Shown piece by piece: positions 30,193 through 39,841 of a stretch of 43,112 nt of DNA. The stretch spans positions 1 through 43,112 of the forward strand of contig JANSWY010000037.1 of the NCBI GenBank assembly GCA_024743255.1, written 5' to 3'. The notes under the pieces were generated by a model. It did not search any database and was not told the DNA's origin. It worked only from the letters and a program-made list of their open reading frames with translations. The stretch comes from a bacterium. GTDB lineage: Bacteria; Bacteroidota; Bacteroidia; Cytophagales; Cyclobacteriaceae. Position 1 is the stretch's first letter. Each line of letters opens with the position of its first letter. Made by a program: the position numbers and the translations under genes.

Positions 30193-30786
30193 CTAAGATT
30201 TAAACTTTTCGATTATTTCTTTTCGCCAAAACCTCTTTTCAATCTTTCGAATGTTTTTGGCATCAATTAAGGTTCCCAGATATCTATCTAACCAGAGCAG
30301 TTCATTATCTCCTCTATCACCCATGAAAACGGATGGGTATATGGCATTCCCATAATTGTGTTGGGATTTATGAGGAGTATCGTCTACTATCAACATGTTG
30401 TCCAGATCTCCAAACCCCAGCTGATGAACTTTTTTGAGCATCTTCACATAGTTCAGATGACTATAATCAGAATATCCGGATTCTTCTACCGCCTTTTTAT
30501 TTAGCTGGAGAGTGCATTTCGATCTTCCCCAAACAAATTTTAATGGATAATCAGCTGGAAATATCACCTTCACAATAGCCTCCACATATTCATCAGATGC
30601 AGACGACCAAACTGCAACTTCAAAGTGTTTAGTGAGGCTTAGAAGGAATTCTTCCAGTCCCGGTCTTTTGTAAACCTTATAACCATAAACCTCAAAGTCC
30701 CAGACCCTGTCAAGTGGTTCCTTTGTTGCATGTATAAGAGTTTCATCCAGGTCAAGGATGACCAGTTTTTTGCGCGTATTAGTCAA
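30193..30786 (-). CDS. FCP1/NLI-like HAD phosphatase
   Basis: A 197-aa HAD phosphatase of the NIF/FCP1 (TFIIF-interacting CTD phosphatase-like) type. The DxDxT active-site motif is at KLVILDLDETLIHATKEPL (about 8-27). Other motifs: AVWSSASDEYVEAI (motif II Ser), WGRSKCTLQLNKK (motif III Lys), LIVDDTPHKSQHNYGN (motif IV acidic pair). In bacteria such proteins act on small or protein phosphosubstrates. Function not known. It is monocistronic with a divergent lipoprotein gene upstream. Confidence 0.92.
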   Translation of the reverse strand: MTNTRKKLVILDLDETLIHATKEPLDRVWDFEVYGYKVYKRPGLEEFLLSLTKHFEVAVWSSASDEYVEAIVKVIFPADYPLKFVWGRSKCTLQLNKKAVEESGYSDYSHLNYVKMLKKVHQLGFGDLDNMLIVDDTPHKSQHNYGNAIYPSVFMGDRGDNELLWLDRYLGTLIDAKNIRKIEKRFWRKEIIEKFKS

Positions 30787-30919
30787 TATGAAAAAATTAA
30801 AATGTGTACAACCCTAACGCTTACAACAGATATAAAAAAAATGTTCCCCCTTTTGTTCAAATATTGTTGAAGAAAAAATTAAAATAATTATATTTAATCT
30901 TCGAACTTTATCATTTATC

Positions 30920-31678
30920 ATGAAAAACACTCTACTCCTCCTGGGAGCGGCTATTCTATTGTTTAGCTGCAACCAAACTGTGGAGGAAACCGCCACTAAG
31001 AACTATGAACTATCCCTCAATGCAAAGGGATTTAGAGACTCCACTTTATTTATCATTTACAGTTCAGACCTGAAGACGAATATCGACTCTGGATATATTG
31101 TAAATGGTGAGTTAAAATTAACTGGATCAGTTGATTTTCCACAGTACGTAAAAATTCATACGCCATTTGAAGACAAACATGCCGGAGAATACCGAAGGTT
31201 ACTTTTTTGGCTTGAAAACAAATCAATTTCTATAACAGGGGACTTCCAAAACTTTGATCAAAGTATTGTAACAGGTTCTCCCTTGAATGATATGCACCAT
31301 CAAATTGATTCCGAACTGGAAGCGTTGGATATTGTTCGCGATAGCCTTCTGCGAACATATCGTGAGATGCATGATAGGAATAGCTATATCGTGCAGACAA
31401 TTGATCATTATGATAGCTTAAGAAGGGATATTATCTTCAATTACATCGAGAACCATCCAAACAATGAAGTGTGTATAAGAAAATTGGCACTGTATAAACA
31501 AGATATGTCATTAGAGCAGCTTCAATTCATTTTTAGCAAGGTGGAACAACATTATCACACTTATATGCACTCTCAGGAGATTATGGCATATATCAATGAA
31601 AAGGTCAATACTGACTTAGCTCAAAAAGACCTTCTGAAAGACTTAAAAGAAAATCAGGATTTTACTTCTGTAGATTAA
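30920..31678 (+). CDS. DUF4369 lipoprotein without thioredoxin domain
   Basis: A 252-aa lipoprotein with signal MKNTLLLLGAAILLFSC (lipobox LFSC, lipid-anchored Cys17). A DUF4369 beta domain follows (about 28-130: ELSLNAKGFRDSTLFIIYSS ... GYIVNGELKLTGSVDFPQYV), typical of Bacteroidota. In many relatives this domain precedes an AhpC/TSA thioredoxin domain, but here the remainder (140-252) is only helical with no CxxC, so this is either a stand-alone form or truncated relative to those. Function is unknown. Confidence 0.85.
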   Translation: MKNTLLLLGAAILLFSCNQTVEETATKNYELSLNAKGFRDSTLFIIYSSDLKTNIDSGYIVNGELKLTGSVDFPQYVKIHTPFEDKHAGEYRRLLFWLENKSISITGDFQNFDQSIVTGSPLNDMHHQIDSELEALDIVRDSLLRTYREMHDRNSYIVQTIDHYDSLRRDIIFNYIENHPNNEVCIRKLALYKQDMSLEQLQFIFSKVEQHYHTYMHSQEIMAYINEKVNTDLAQKDLLKDLKENQDFTSVD

Positions 31679-31684
31679 GTGTTG

Positions 31685-32470
31685 TTATGCAGGGGTACCA
31701 AGCAAATAGAGCTTGTTGCCCCCTTTTCCTTTCAAACTTCCTTTCTCCCAAGTATAACTTTCATCTGAAAGATCTTCCAGTAAAATATCCATGTCTTCAA
31801 GGGTATAAGTTCTTGCGTTGGAAACAGCTCCATCCCAGGCAATAAAGAAAGGTAATACAGGAATGACATATGTAAAGAACAGCTGTTTGAATGTCATTGG
31901 TCTCACCATTGGTGTTACAAAAAAGACAGTTAGGAAACTAAATGGAATAGCAATCCACCAAATCCATTTTGGGAAACTGTTGTCACTTATTTCATATGCA
32001 CAAAAAGCTTGTTTTTGATCTTTGGCGTTTTTTAAAATCCCTTTTGCTATTTCTGGCTTCATATGATGTAGACTGCAGATCATGGTCCGAAGCGCTTTAC
32101 CTTCCATTTTGACATTTGTGGCATCTACTGATGAAGTTTCATAAACCACGCTTTCATCTCCATTATTGTTGATGATATTGATAGCATCACCGTTTGGATA
32201 TAGGTCAGAAAGTGTGAGTTTAGTGTTTTCATACCCGTCTGCAATTTTTAACTTTTTTTGGACTTCAATCATCGGACCTCCGGCACCAGAGCATAAATCA
32301 TAAAGCTTTAGATCTCCATGTGATTTTAAAGGCTCTTTTAGGATTTCAATAAGTTGGTCGCTTGTACCTAATAGTTTGTGAAAGGTTTCAATATATCGAG
32401 TCATTAATTCTCTAATCCAATTGGGAAACCAGGCTTGGTCTTCAAATTCGAATAAGTGTATTCTTTTCAT
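31685..32470 (-). CDS. SAM-dependent methyltransferase-like membrane protein
   Basis: A 261-aa protein with class I methyltransferase motif I LKLYDLCSGAGGPMIEVQKK (about 55-74), acidic LTLSDLYPNGDA ribose-binding strand, and motif CSLHHMK. A hydrophobic hairpin near residues 170-210 (WIWWIAIPFSFLTVFFVTP, LFFTYVIPVLPFFIAWDGAV) suggests membrane association, unlike most enzymes of the fold. Substrate unknown, perhaps lipid or quinone. Opposite to flanking genes. Confidence 0.85.
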   Translation of the reverse strand: MKRIHLFEFEDQAWFPNWIRELMTRYIETFHKLLGTSDQLIEILKEPLKSHGDLKLYDLCSGAGGPMIEVQKKLKIADGYENTKLTLSDLYPNGDAINIINNNGDESVVYETSSVDATNVKMEGKALRTMICSLHHMKPEIAKGILKNAKDQKQAFCAYEISDNSFPKWIWWIAIPFSFLTVFFVTPMVRPMTFKQLFFTYVIPVLPFFIAWDGAVSNARTYTLEDMDILLEDLSDESYTWEKGSLKGKGGNKLYLLGTPA

Positions 32471-32585
32471 GAGAAGAGGAAGATTTGATGGATAGTTAAA
32501 TCTATGAAAAAACCGTCAAAAAATGTAGGTAGCGAGCTAACAATCAGAAAGTTGTGTGAGTTACAAAGGTCCAAATACATTTTTT

Positions 32586-32981
32586 ATGAAAACTCTGCTT
32601 CTTATTGCTGCCGGACTTTCATTAATTGGGTGGGCAGCACACACTTTTTTAGGTACAAAGGAATTCTTATCAACTAAAGTTTCATCTACTGCAAAGATCC
32701 TGAACAACTGGTATCAATCTTACTGTGCCTGGCATTTAATTACCATTGATTTACTCATGTTTACGATTGGGTTCTCCTTATTGGCATTCACCGATCTGGT
32801 TGAAACCAAGAGTGATATTCTAAATTTTTTAGGTGTATGGATGATCGGTTGGGCTGTAGCCTGGATTACTACTTTGGCGTTTAGCAAAGAAGGAAGAGTC
32901 CAATTGAGAAAGCTACATCAATGGATGATTTTTCTAATTCTGGCCGGTTGTTCTTTCTGGGCTGCAGTTCTAAATACTTAG
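32586..32981 (+). CDS. Small membrane protein (4 helices), unknown
   Basis: A 131-aa protein with about four hydrophobic helices: LLLIAAGLSLIGWAAHTFL, ITIDLLMFTIGFSLLAFTD, LGVWMIGWAVAWITTLAF and MIFLILAGCSFWAAVL. ATG 32586 chosen; an ATG at 32556 adds a non-membrane extension. Ends 3 nt before a similar four-helix gene, with which it appears paired. I recognise no family. Confidence 0.72.
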   Translation: MKTLLLIAAGLSLIGWAAHTFLGTKEFLSTKVSSTAKILNNWYQSYCAWHLITIDLLMFTIGFSLLAFTDLVETKSDILNFLGVWMIGWAVAWITTLAFSKEGRVQLRKLHQWMIFLILAGCSFWAAVLNT

Positions 32982-32984
32982 ATC

Positions 32985-33377
32985 ATGACAGCTGCTAACT
33001 TATTAACCGTGTGTGGAATATTCCATATTGGGTTTATCATCTTTCATATTAGGTTCCGACAAATATTTAACTGGGATAATGACCTTCAAAGCATCTCATA
33101 CGTCAATCGACAGATAATGCCAATCCTCAATTGGTGCTTAACATTCCTATTCATAGCTTTTACTTATTTAATGTTGTTTGAAAGCAACGAGCTTTTGCGA
33201 ACATCGATTGGGAGATTTTTACTTTATGTAATAACTGGTTTTTGGGCTTTTAGACTGGTTTTGCAATTCGTTTATTTTGGATGGAAAAGTAAAAGGTCCA
33301 ATCAATTTGCATTGCTACTTTTTGTGGGTAATGTTCTGTTGATATCAATTATTTTCCTGAATCAGCAAGCTTACTAG
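32985..33377 (+). CDS. Small membrane protein (4 helices), unknown
   Basis: A 130-aa protein with four helices (about 7-24, 45-66, 73-98 and 108-126: NWCLTFLFIAFTYLMLF, FLLYVITGFWAFRLVLQFV, LLLFVGNVLLISIIFL). Very hydrophobic with conserved-looking His in GIFHIGFIIFHIRF. Probably cotranscribed with the preceding membrane gene. Its end overlaps the convergent transglutaminase gene by 29 nt. No family recognised. Confidence 0.75.
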   Translation: MTAANLLTVCGIFHIGFIIFHIRFRQIFNWDNDLQSISYVNRQIMPILNWCLTFLFIAFTYLMLFESNELLRTSIGRFLLYVITGFWAFRLVLQFVYFGWKSKRSNQFALLLFVGNVLLISIIFLNQQAY

Positions 33378-35343
33378 TTCGGATTCTGGCAGCTGCTTCT
33401 TTGTTGGCCGCTTTCAATGAAGATATATTGTATTTACAGGTCAGGATGATGTTATCAATGATAGACCTGCTGAGATTCTTTCGGCTTTCTAGTTTTTCTA
33501 ATTGGAACTCCTTGTAGGCATCCGCCAATACTACTTGAGGAGCTGTTTGCCGGATTCTCGTACTAAGTCCAAATGCATATTGCTCATAGAATTCGATCTC
33601 TGTTTTCAACCGAATCAGTTTGATTTCAGTCATTTCATGTCTGCCACTTATCACATCCCTAATAGCGATTTGATTGTTCAAAAACTGTGTCTTTAAACAT
33701 TTCTTTTTTTCTGAATCGGTGCAGAGGTCCCTAATTGTTGAGTTTTGTTTTTTTAAGGTATTGATTTTGTCAATTTCCAGTTGCTTGAGTGTATTCCAAA
33801 GTTCACGTTCCTCCAGATGAAAATTTTTCAATTGCTTGATTAAAGACATTTGATATTCCATTGGTTTGTAGACTTTCTGAAGCATTGTATCAATTAGAGG
33901 TAACCTGTAAATTCTGATATATGTATTTGATACATATGGAATCCACTCATCAATCTCCAATTCAGTTTTCATGATTTCATTCATGATTTTTTTCTTTTTA
34001 ATGGCGCTAGTACTCAGTGTTTCTTTCACTAGGTTAATGCCTTTGTCATATGCATCAATTTCAACTTGAATAGCTGTCAAAGTGATCTCATGTTCATCTA
34101 TCATCCACGGTTTGGTGTCATGATCTGAGTAACGGAGAGGGGTCAGTGGGCCAAAGTTTTTTTGTGCTTGCTTATCTATAAGTCGTTGATAGCTGATAGC
34201 TGTTTTCTTTTGTCTGGCTAATTTTTTCGCAGCATAAGTAAGGTTTTGCTCTACCCATTTATTGATTTGTCTGGTGGGTTTCACCATTCTCTCCGACATT
34301 TGTTTGGCCATTTTGCTTCTGCTACCAGCAATTTCTGTCTTGATTACCTTTTGGTGAGTTCGGGCGTCTTTTATTGACTGGTTATAGATTGGGATCAGCT
34401 CTTTGTTAATTGCAATCAATTCCAGGTCGTTTTCAGGTGTACGATCTAGTCTGTTTTGAGCTTTGTGCAGATTAGCAACACTGAGAACTCTATGGTTTTT
34501 TGGATTAAATGCATGGCCGCTCTCTGCAGAAATTGCTAGCTGGTTTTCTTCACCTTTGTATTCGTACTTTTTTAGTCCCGCCAGATAGTCAATGTGTTGA
34601 GTTGAGTCGGGTCGAGTCAAATACTCCTCAATTGATTTTGCATCCTTTTCAAAAACCTCTAGCGGTACTGGATACTGTAGCATTTGCCAATTAGGATCAA
34701 TGGGAAGATGATTAATCACTAAGTCTCTTGGTGCAATGTCAAAATAATATGGTGTTGGTCTTTTGGTGAAGTGATATTTGTCCTGCAGATAAGGAATTCG
34801 AAACCATTCATACATCAGCTTTCTGAAAACACGTCTGTTCTGAACTACAAATCCTGCACCCCATGTTGCATCAACCAACTTCCATTTCCCATTTACTTTG
34901 ACAGCATTCCAGCTATGGTCCGACTCGTAAAAAGTAGTGCCCCATTGATAGCTTAATCCTTTGCTATATCCACTAATGGTATAAGATTGAATATTTGCAT
35001 GTTTACATAATTCATCGAAGAGGTCAGAATATTGATGACAAATCCCTTTTCTTCGTTTCAGTGTTTCTTTAACACTAATGGATTCTTTGCTCAATTTTTT
35101 GATCCCCTTTACATCATATTTAATGTTATTGGTAATCCAGGTGTAGATGTTACGGACTTTGATGCTATCATCCGTTTCGTCCTGTGTTAAGAACTTTGCC
35201 AATCTTTTAGGAGACTTTTTAGCCCAGATAGGAGCTTTGGAATACGGAGCGTTATACTCAGTCATCATTTGAGCACACACTGTGTTTATAGTACACAGAG
35301 GTATAGTGATCAACAGAATTGAGATGACAAAAACGCGTTTCAA
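33349..35343 (-). CDS. Transglutaminase-core protein with long coiled-coil C terminus
   Basis: A 664-aa secreted protein. Signal peptide MKRVFVISILLITIPLCT then cleavage near CAQ. A transglutaminase-like domain runs about 40-170 with Cys102 (KGICHQYSDLFDEL), His143 (SDHSWNAVKVNGKW) and Asp158 (LVDATWG), a complete Cys-His-Asp triad of the CYK3/kyphoscoliosis type. The remaining 450 residues are mostly charged helices with coiled-coil character (IVETLSTSAIKK-type stretches, LEERELWNTLKQLEIDKINT). The role may be in cell-envelope crosslinking or peptidase activity. It converges on the two membrane genes. Confidence 0.88.
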   Translation of the reverse strand: MKRVFVISILLITIPLCTINTVCAQMMTEYNAPYSKAPIWAKKSPKRLAKFLTQDETDDSIKVRNIYTWITNNIKYDVKGIKKLSKESISVKETLKRRKGICHQYSDLFDELCKHANIQSYTISGYSKGLSYQWGTTFYESDHSWNAVKVNGKWKLVDATWGAGFVVQNRRVFRKLMYEWFRIPYLQDKYHFTKRPTPYYFDIAPRDLVINHLPIDPNWQMLQYPVPLEVFEKDAKSIEEYLTRPDSTQHIDYLAGLKKYEYKGEENQLAISAESGHAFNPKNHRVLSVANLHKAQNRLDRTPENDLELIAINKELIPIYNQSIKDARTHQKVIKTEIAGSRSKMAKQMSERMVKPTRQINKWVEQNLTYAAKKLARQKKTAISYQRLIDKQAQKNFGPLTPLRYSDHDTKPWMIDEHEITLTAIQVEIDAYDKGINLVKETLSTSAIKKKKIMNEIMKTELEIDEWIPYVSNTYIRIYRLPLIDTMLQKVYKPMEYQMSLIKQLKNFHLEERELWNTLKQLEIDKINTLKKQNSTIRDLCTDSEKKKCLKTQFLNNQIAIRDVISGRHEMTEIKLIRLKTEIEFYEQYAFGLSTRIRQTAPQVVLADAYKEFQLEKLESRKNLSRSIIDNIILTCKYNISSLKAANKEAAARIRTSKLADSGK

Positions 35344-35490
35344 TAAAATTTGAGTTTAGTTCCTTACTTTAAATTACGAAAGGATGGATAAAATGGAGAA
35401 CAAAAAATAAAAAAATCCATTGAGGTGTATAATACTTAGCATTCTTCCAAACATTCCGTAGTATTGTATCCACATTTCAATTTTACGACC

Positions 35491-37152
35491 ATGACATTCA
35501 ATAAAGCCCAATCTCAAGTAGCCAGAAATGCCATAGAACGCATCTATATAAACATGCGTCATTTATTCATTCGTGGGAGCTACAAGCCTACCGGAGTTTC
35601 AGGCTCTTCGTTGATGTCATCACTTCTAACATTAAAACCGGAGATATACGGAGTGATTGATCATCCGGAAAAAGTGGAGTTGGAAGGAATGCTTTATATC
35701 CTTGAAAGACTTCCGGATGGTATTGAAGAATGTCGATTTATCAAACTAACGGCTCGTGAAGGAATTGAAGAAGCTGGCCATGAGGTAATTATCCCTTCGA
35801 AAAGGAGAAGAAATTGTTACAGAATCGATGAGGATAGGATGTACGTTGAAATGACCAGAGGACGAAGTGATATTTATGATATTCTTACTCACCTCACATT
35901 CCTCTATAACGAGGCTGAAAAGATAAAGAATTACTGCATTGACCTTAAAGGAGAGTTTACAGAAGACTGGAAAAAGCTGGAGGAAATAGTTCTTAAGGAG
36001 GAGCAGGGCGAGGAGTTCGATGAGAGCAAAGCAATGATTTACCTGAGTAATGTTTTGGGTAGAACTGTCAGCGAAGTAAAGGAGACCATAGAAAAATTTA
36101 AGGCTAGCAAAGTTAGAAATAGCCTTTATAGAATAGCGTACTGGTTAGGTAAACGTTCTATCCATGATCAGGAGCTTGAGGAGGATAGAGAAGTATCTTT
36201 TTCCGCGAAGCTTAGAGAGATCATTGGTCAACATATCTATGGTGAGCAGTGGGCTACAAGAATTAAGAATTTGTTGGAGAAGGAAGGCCTTATCGAACGT
36301 CCAATTCATGTGATCAGCGCCAACCTTCACAGCTTTATGAATATCATCTACGGTTTTCAGGCTGGTGGGAAATTCAAGGATGTGATGGATCTCGCAAATG
36401 CAACAAGCGCAGAAGGAAGCGACAAATTAAATGACAAGATCAGAAAACATGCTTTAGGTAATGGCATGTACGAGCTTCCGGATAGCTCTGGAACTAATCT
36501 TACTGTTCAGGTTTATGATTTCGCTAAAATTGATGTATCCGGACATCCGCTTGATTTGACATGTGAAGGAGGAGAGAAACCGGTACTTATTGTGATGGAT
36601 TATGCATTTGGTGAGCAGGCCTATGAGTGCATGGAAGAGCTGCTTAAACCTTTCGGAGATGAAGATAAAATGTATCAGGATATTCGTAGTATTACCATCA
36701 TGGGTAAAGCTGGAATTCTTGAAGGAGATAAAGGAGATCTAATGATCCCAACTGCCCATGTCTTTGAAGGAACTGCTGACAACTATCCATTTGAAAACCT
36801 TTTGACGAAAGAAGATTTTGAAGGGAATGATCTTGGTGTTTATGAAGGAACCATGATCACGGTACTAGGGACTTCACTACAAAACAGAGATGTATTAAAT
36901 CACTTCTTAACATCAACCTGGAATGCAGTGGGCCTTGAAATGGAAGGAGCACACTATCAAAAAGCTATTCAATCCTCAGCAAGAATTAGAAGAAGTATTC
37001 GGGAAGATGTAAAAGTTCTATATGCGTATTATGCTTCGGATAACCCTTTAAAGACTGGTAAAACTTTGGCATCTGGAAGTTTAGGAGCCGAGGGAGTAAA
37101 ACCAACATACCTGATCTCTGAAAAAGTACTGGAAAAGGTCTTTAAGATTTAA
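35491..37152 (+). CDS. Nucleoside-phosphorylase-like protein (DUF6909-like)
   Basis: A 553-aa cytoplasmic protein; start at ATG 35491 (MTFNKAQSQVARNA), an earlier ATG at 35464 being less likely. The first half is helical with YEQWATRI-type blocks; the second half from about residue 340 resembles the phosphorylase/nucleosidase fold, with VLIVMDYAFGEQAYE, ITIMGKAGILEGDKGDLMIP and the near-C-terminal GLEMEGAHYQKAI, like the ME-x-A motif of purine nucleosidases. I recall a DUF6909-type family in Bacteroidota with this shape; this is unverified. The N-terminal role is unknown. A 59-nt gap separates it from the histidine-kinase gene. Confidence 0.8.
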   Translation: MTFNKAQSQVARNAIERIYINMRHLFIRGSYKPTGVSGSSLMSSLLTLKPEIYGVIDHPEKVELEGMLYILERLPDGIEECRFIKLTAREGIEEAGHEVIIPSKRRRNCYRIDEDRMYVEMTRGRSDIYDILTHLTFLYNEAEKIKNYCIDLKGEFTEDWKKLEEIVLKEEQGEEFDESKAMIYLSNVLGRTVSEVKETIEKFKASKVRNSLYRIAYWLGKRSIHDQELEEDREVSFSAKLREIIGQHIYGEQWATRIKNLLEKEGLIERPIHVISANLHSFMNIIYGFQAGGKFKDVMDLANATSAEGSDKLNDKIRKHALGNGMYELPDSSGTNLTVQVYDFAKIDVSGHPLDLTCEGGEKPVLIVMDYAFGEQAYECMEELLKPFGDEDKMYQDIRSITIMGKAGILEGDKGDLMIPTAHVFEGTADNYPFENLLTKEDFEGNDLGVYEGTMITVLGTSLQNRDVLNHFLTSTWNAVGLEMEGAHYQKAIQSSARIRRSIREDVKVLYAYYASDNPLKTGKTLASGSLGAEGVKPTYLISEKVLEKVFKI

Positions 37153-37210
37153 TCCACAGTTGTGTCTCATGCAGTTATGAGTTAACTTTCATACAGTTAA
37201 ACTCATTGCT

Positions 37211-39841
37211 ATGGTTCGGTTCCCACCGATCTTCTTATTGCTGTCACTACTATTCTCAGAAATTGCCGCACAACGGATTGAGCTTTCAGAGAAAGAGCTG
37301 CTTTTCATTCAGGAGCACCCTGTTATTACTATGGGTGGAGAAAAGGATTGGGAGCCAATGCTGGTTTCTAACCGTCGCGGTATATCTGGGTTCGATAGAG
37401 ACATGCTTGATGAGATTGAATTACTTACAGGATTGACTTTTGAGATTGAGGCTGGGAATTGGTCCGAAATAGTGAATAAAGCGGAAAACCGGGGAATCGA
37501 TGGGTTATTGTATTCAGCAAAGGTTCCTGAAAGAGCATCCAAATTCAATTTTAGTGACCCATATGTCTATTTCCAAGTAGGTTTTTATGGGAGACTAGAT
37601 GAACGGGCAATTACCAAAACCGAAAATCTAAAATCCGGAGTGGTAGCGGTACAAGCATCAGATCAGTTTTCTAATAATTTCATTGACAGCTTAGACTACT
37701 TCCAAAAGAAGGTGTATCCGGATAGAAATGCTGTCATTCAAGCCATTCTTTCAGAGGAGGTTGATTACTACTTTGGGGCATTGGACCTAGATTATTATCT
37801 GGCAAAAAATGCAGTAACCGGAATTAAGCTGGTACACCTGGTCCCAAACAAGGGTTTCGAATCTGTCTACAGTATTAGGAAGGACTACCCTGAATTAGTT
37901 TCCATAATGAATAAGGCCATCAAAGCAATACCTGTTACAAGGAGCAATTCTCTGATGAAGAAATGGGGTTTTGGTAATCGCAGTTCAGTTCTAGTGGATA
38001 AAGGCATTATATCAAGGTTCATTGGAATCACGCTTGTAATTGTGGTTGTAATTCTACTTTGGGTGGCTTCATTAGTTGGTCAGATCAGGAAGAGAAAAAG
38101 AATTCAGGCAAGACTGCAAGGAATGAAAGCCAACTTACAGGCCCAGGTGGAAAACTCCTCAGGACTCATCTACTCACTCGATCAGAATTTGCGTGTGATT
38201 GTCAAGAATCGAAATTTTGAGGAGTTTGTAAAAGCCTTTTCGGGTAGAGTGATTTCTGTAGGAGATGATTTCTCTGAATTTATTCCAGATCAGTTTAAAG
38301 AAAACTGGGTCGGAAGATATCGTAAGGGTTTAGATGGAGAAAAGTATTCAGTACAAGATACTTCGGATCTCATAGGAACAGGCATGAAAACTTACGTCAC
38401 CTCGTTCAATCCAATTGAAATCAGAGGGGAAATTGTTGGCGTTGCTTGTTTCACCGAAGATATTACGGAATACACCGCTCTCAATCAGTACATGATCAAC
38501 CTGATGGAGAATTCGTATGACTATATTTTTATTAAGGATACTGATTACAGATTTGTTGTAGCTAGTCAATCTTTGGCGGATGTGATGGGACTTAAATCAT
38601 GGAAAGACTTTGTAGGTAAAACCGATTTTGAAATCAATTCAGAAAACGCTCCAGAATTTCATGAGGACGAAAGAAGAGTAATTGAGGAAGGTCTTTATTC
38701 TATCAATAAAGAACATTCATTTAAAGATAAAAATGGAGCTACAAGATGGGTGCAATCTACAAATGAGCCTATATATGATAAAAATAAAAGGATCATCGGT
38801 CTCTCAGGGGTGAGTAGAGATATTACAGATGCCAAACGCAATGAGCAGTCAACCAAGATGCTTTTATCTGCAATCGACACTACAGGGGATTACGTTACAT
38901 TCTTCGACAGAGAGTTGAAGTTATTCTATTTGAATCAAGCAGCAAAAGAGATTTTTGGAGAGGAGGATTACATTGGGATGAGCCTTGATAGGGTACTTTC
39001 TCCTGAGGTATTTGAAGAAGTGAAGCAAACTGTACAAGAAGGCCTTCAGGAACGCAACAAAACCAGAGATGAGCTGGAAATCATTGTTCCTGAAACTGGA
39101 GAGAAAAGAATTGTAGATAGTGTAGTAGTGAAAGTAATGGATGACAATGATGAATTCATTTGTTTCGCCAATATAGCACGTGATATTACAAACAGAAAGA
39201 AACTACAGGAGGAGATAGCAGCTGCAAAATTAAATGATGAGCTGATGCGAGCTTCCTTCAAAGCTGAAGATCAGGAGCGTACAAGAATTGCACACGACTT
39301 ACATGATGGTGTACAACAAAAGTTAGCAACCGCTGCTATTTCATTGCAGGCCCTGGAAAATGGAAGAGTCAACAGTACAATAAACCTGATCAATGAGTCC
39401 ATTTCAGAAATTAGAAGAATGTCCTATAATCTATCTCCAAGGGCACTTAATGACCTTGGCTTATGTGCAGTAATCAAAGATGAGATCAACCGACTTAATG
39501 AAGTGCAAAGTGATATTAATTTCTTGTTTCACGACAATATAGATGATATGAGGTTTGAAGATGCTATTGAGAAAAATCTCTACAGAATCTTCCAAGAGGC
39601 GACTTCTAATATATTGAAACATTCAAAAGCTTCCGAAGTACATATGCAGCTCATCAAAAGTGGAGATATCCTTTCCATGGGAATTGAAGATAATGGTGTC
39701 GGGTTTGATTCGAAGGTTGTAAAAGAGGGTGGAATGGGATTGGCCAGTCTAAGAAATAGAGTCTCTTTGATAAGCGGAGCGATTGAAATTGATTCATCCA
39801 AACAAAATGGTACCAACATATTAATTGAAATAGATTTATGA
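37211..39841 (+). CDS. Sensor histidine kinase with periplasmic SBP_bac_3 domain, PAS domains, HisKA_3
   Basis: An 876-aa NarL-type kinase. Signal peptide/anchor at 1-20; periplasmic solute-binding SBP_bac_3 domain at about 25-255 (WEPMLVSNRRGISGFDRDML, LLYSAKVPERASKFNFSDP); one membrane helix at 268-292 (FIGITLVIVVVILLWVASLV). Then PAS domains near 310-420, 427-540 (SYDYIFIKDTDYRFVVASQS) and 550-665 (TTGDYVTFFDRELKLFYLN). HisKA_3 dimerisation helix at about 685-750 with the phospho-His in IAHDLHDGVQQK. HATPase_c at 790-876 (NLYRIFQEATSNILKHSKAS, DNGVGFD, GGMGLASLRNR). The stop overlaps the regulator gene by 4 nt, so the pair is co-translated. The ligand is unknown, likely an amino acid. Confidence 0.95.
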   Translation: MVRFPPIFLLLSLLFSEIAAQRIELSEKELLFIQEHPVITMGGEKDWEPMLVSNRRGISGFDRDMLDEIELLTGLTFEIEAGNWSEIVNKAENRGIDGLLYSAKVPERASKFNFSDPYVYFQVGFYGRLDERAITKTENLKSGVVAVQASDQFSNNFIDSLDYFQKKVYPDRNAVIQAILSEEVDYYFGALDLDYYLAKNAVTGIKLVHLVPNKGFESVYSIRKDYPELVSIMNKAIKAIPVTRSNSLMKKWGFGNRSSVLVDKGIISRFIGITLVIVVVILLWVASLVGQIRKRKRIQARLQGMKANLQAQVENSSGLIYSLDQNLRVIVKNRNFEEFVKAFSGRVISVGDDFSEFIPDQFKENWVGRYRKGLDGEKYSVQDTSDLIGTGMKTYVTSFNPIEIRGEIVGVACFTEDITEYTALNQYMINLMENSYDYIFIKDTDYRFVVASQSLADVMGLKSWKDFVGKTDFEINSENAPEFHEDERRVIEEGLYSINKEHSFKDKNGATRWVQSTNEPIYDKNKRIIGLSGVSRDITDAKRNEQSTKMLLSAIDTTGDYVTFFDRELKLFYLNQAAKEIFGEEDYIGMSLDRVLSPEVFEEVKQTVQEGLQERNKTRDELEIIVPETGEKRIVDSVVVKVMDDNDEFICFANIARDITNRKKLQEEIAAAKLNDELMRASFKAEDQERTRIAHDLHDGVQQKLATAAISLQALENGRVNSTINLINESISEIRRMSYNLSPRALNDLGLCAVIKDEINRLNEVQSDINFLFHDNIDDMRFEDAIEKNLYRIFQEATSNILKHSKASEVHMQLIKSGDILSMGIEDNGVGFDSKVVKEGGMGLASLRNRVSLISGAIEIDSSKQNGTNILIEIDL

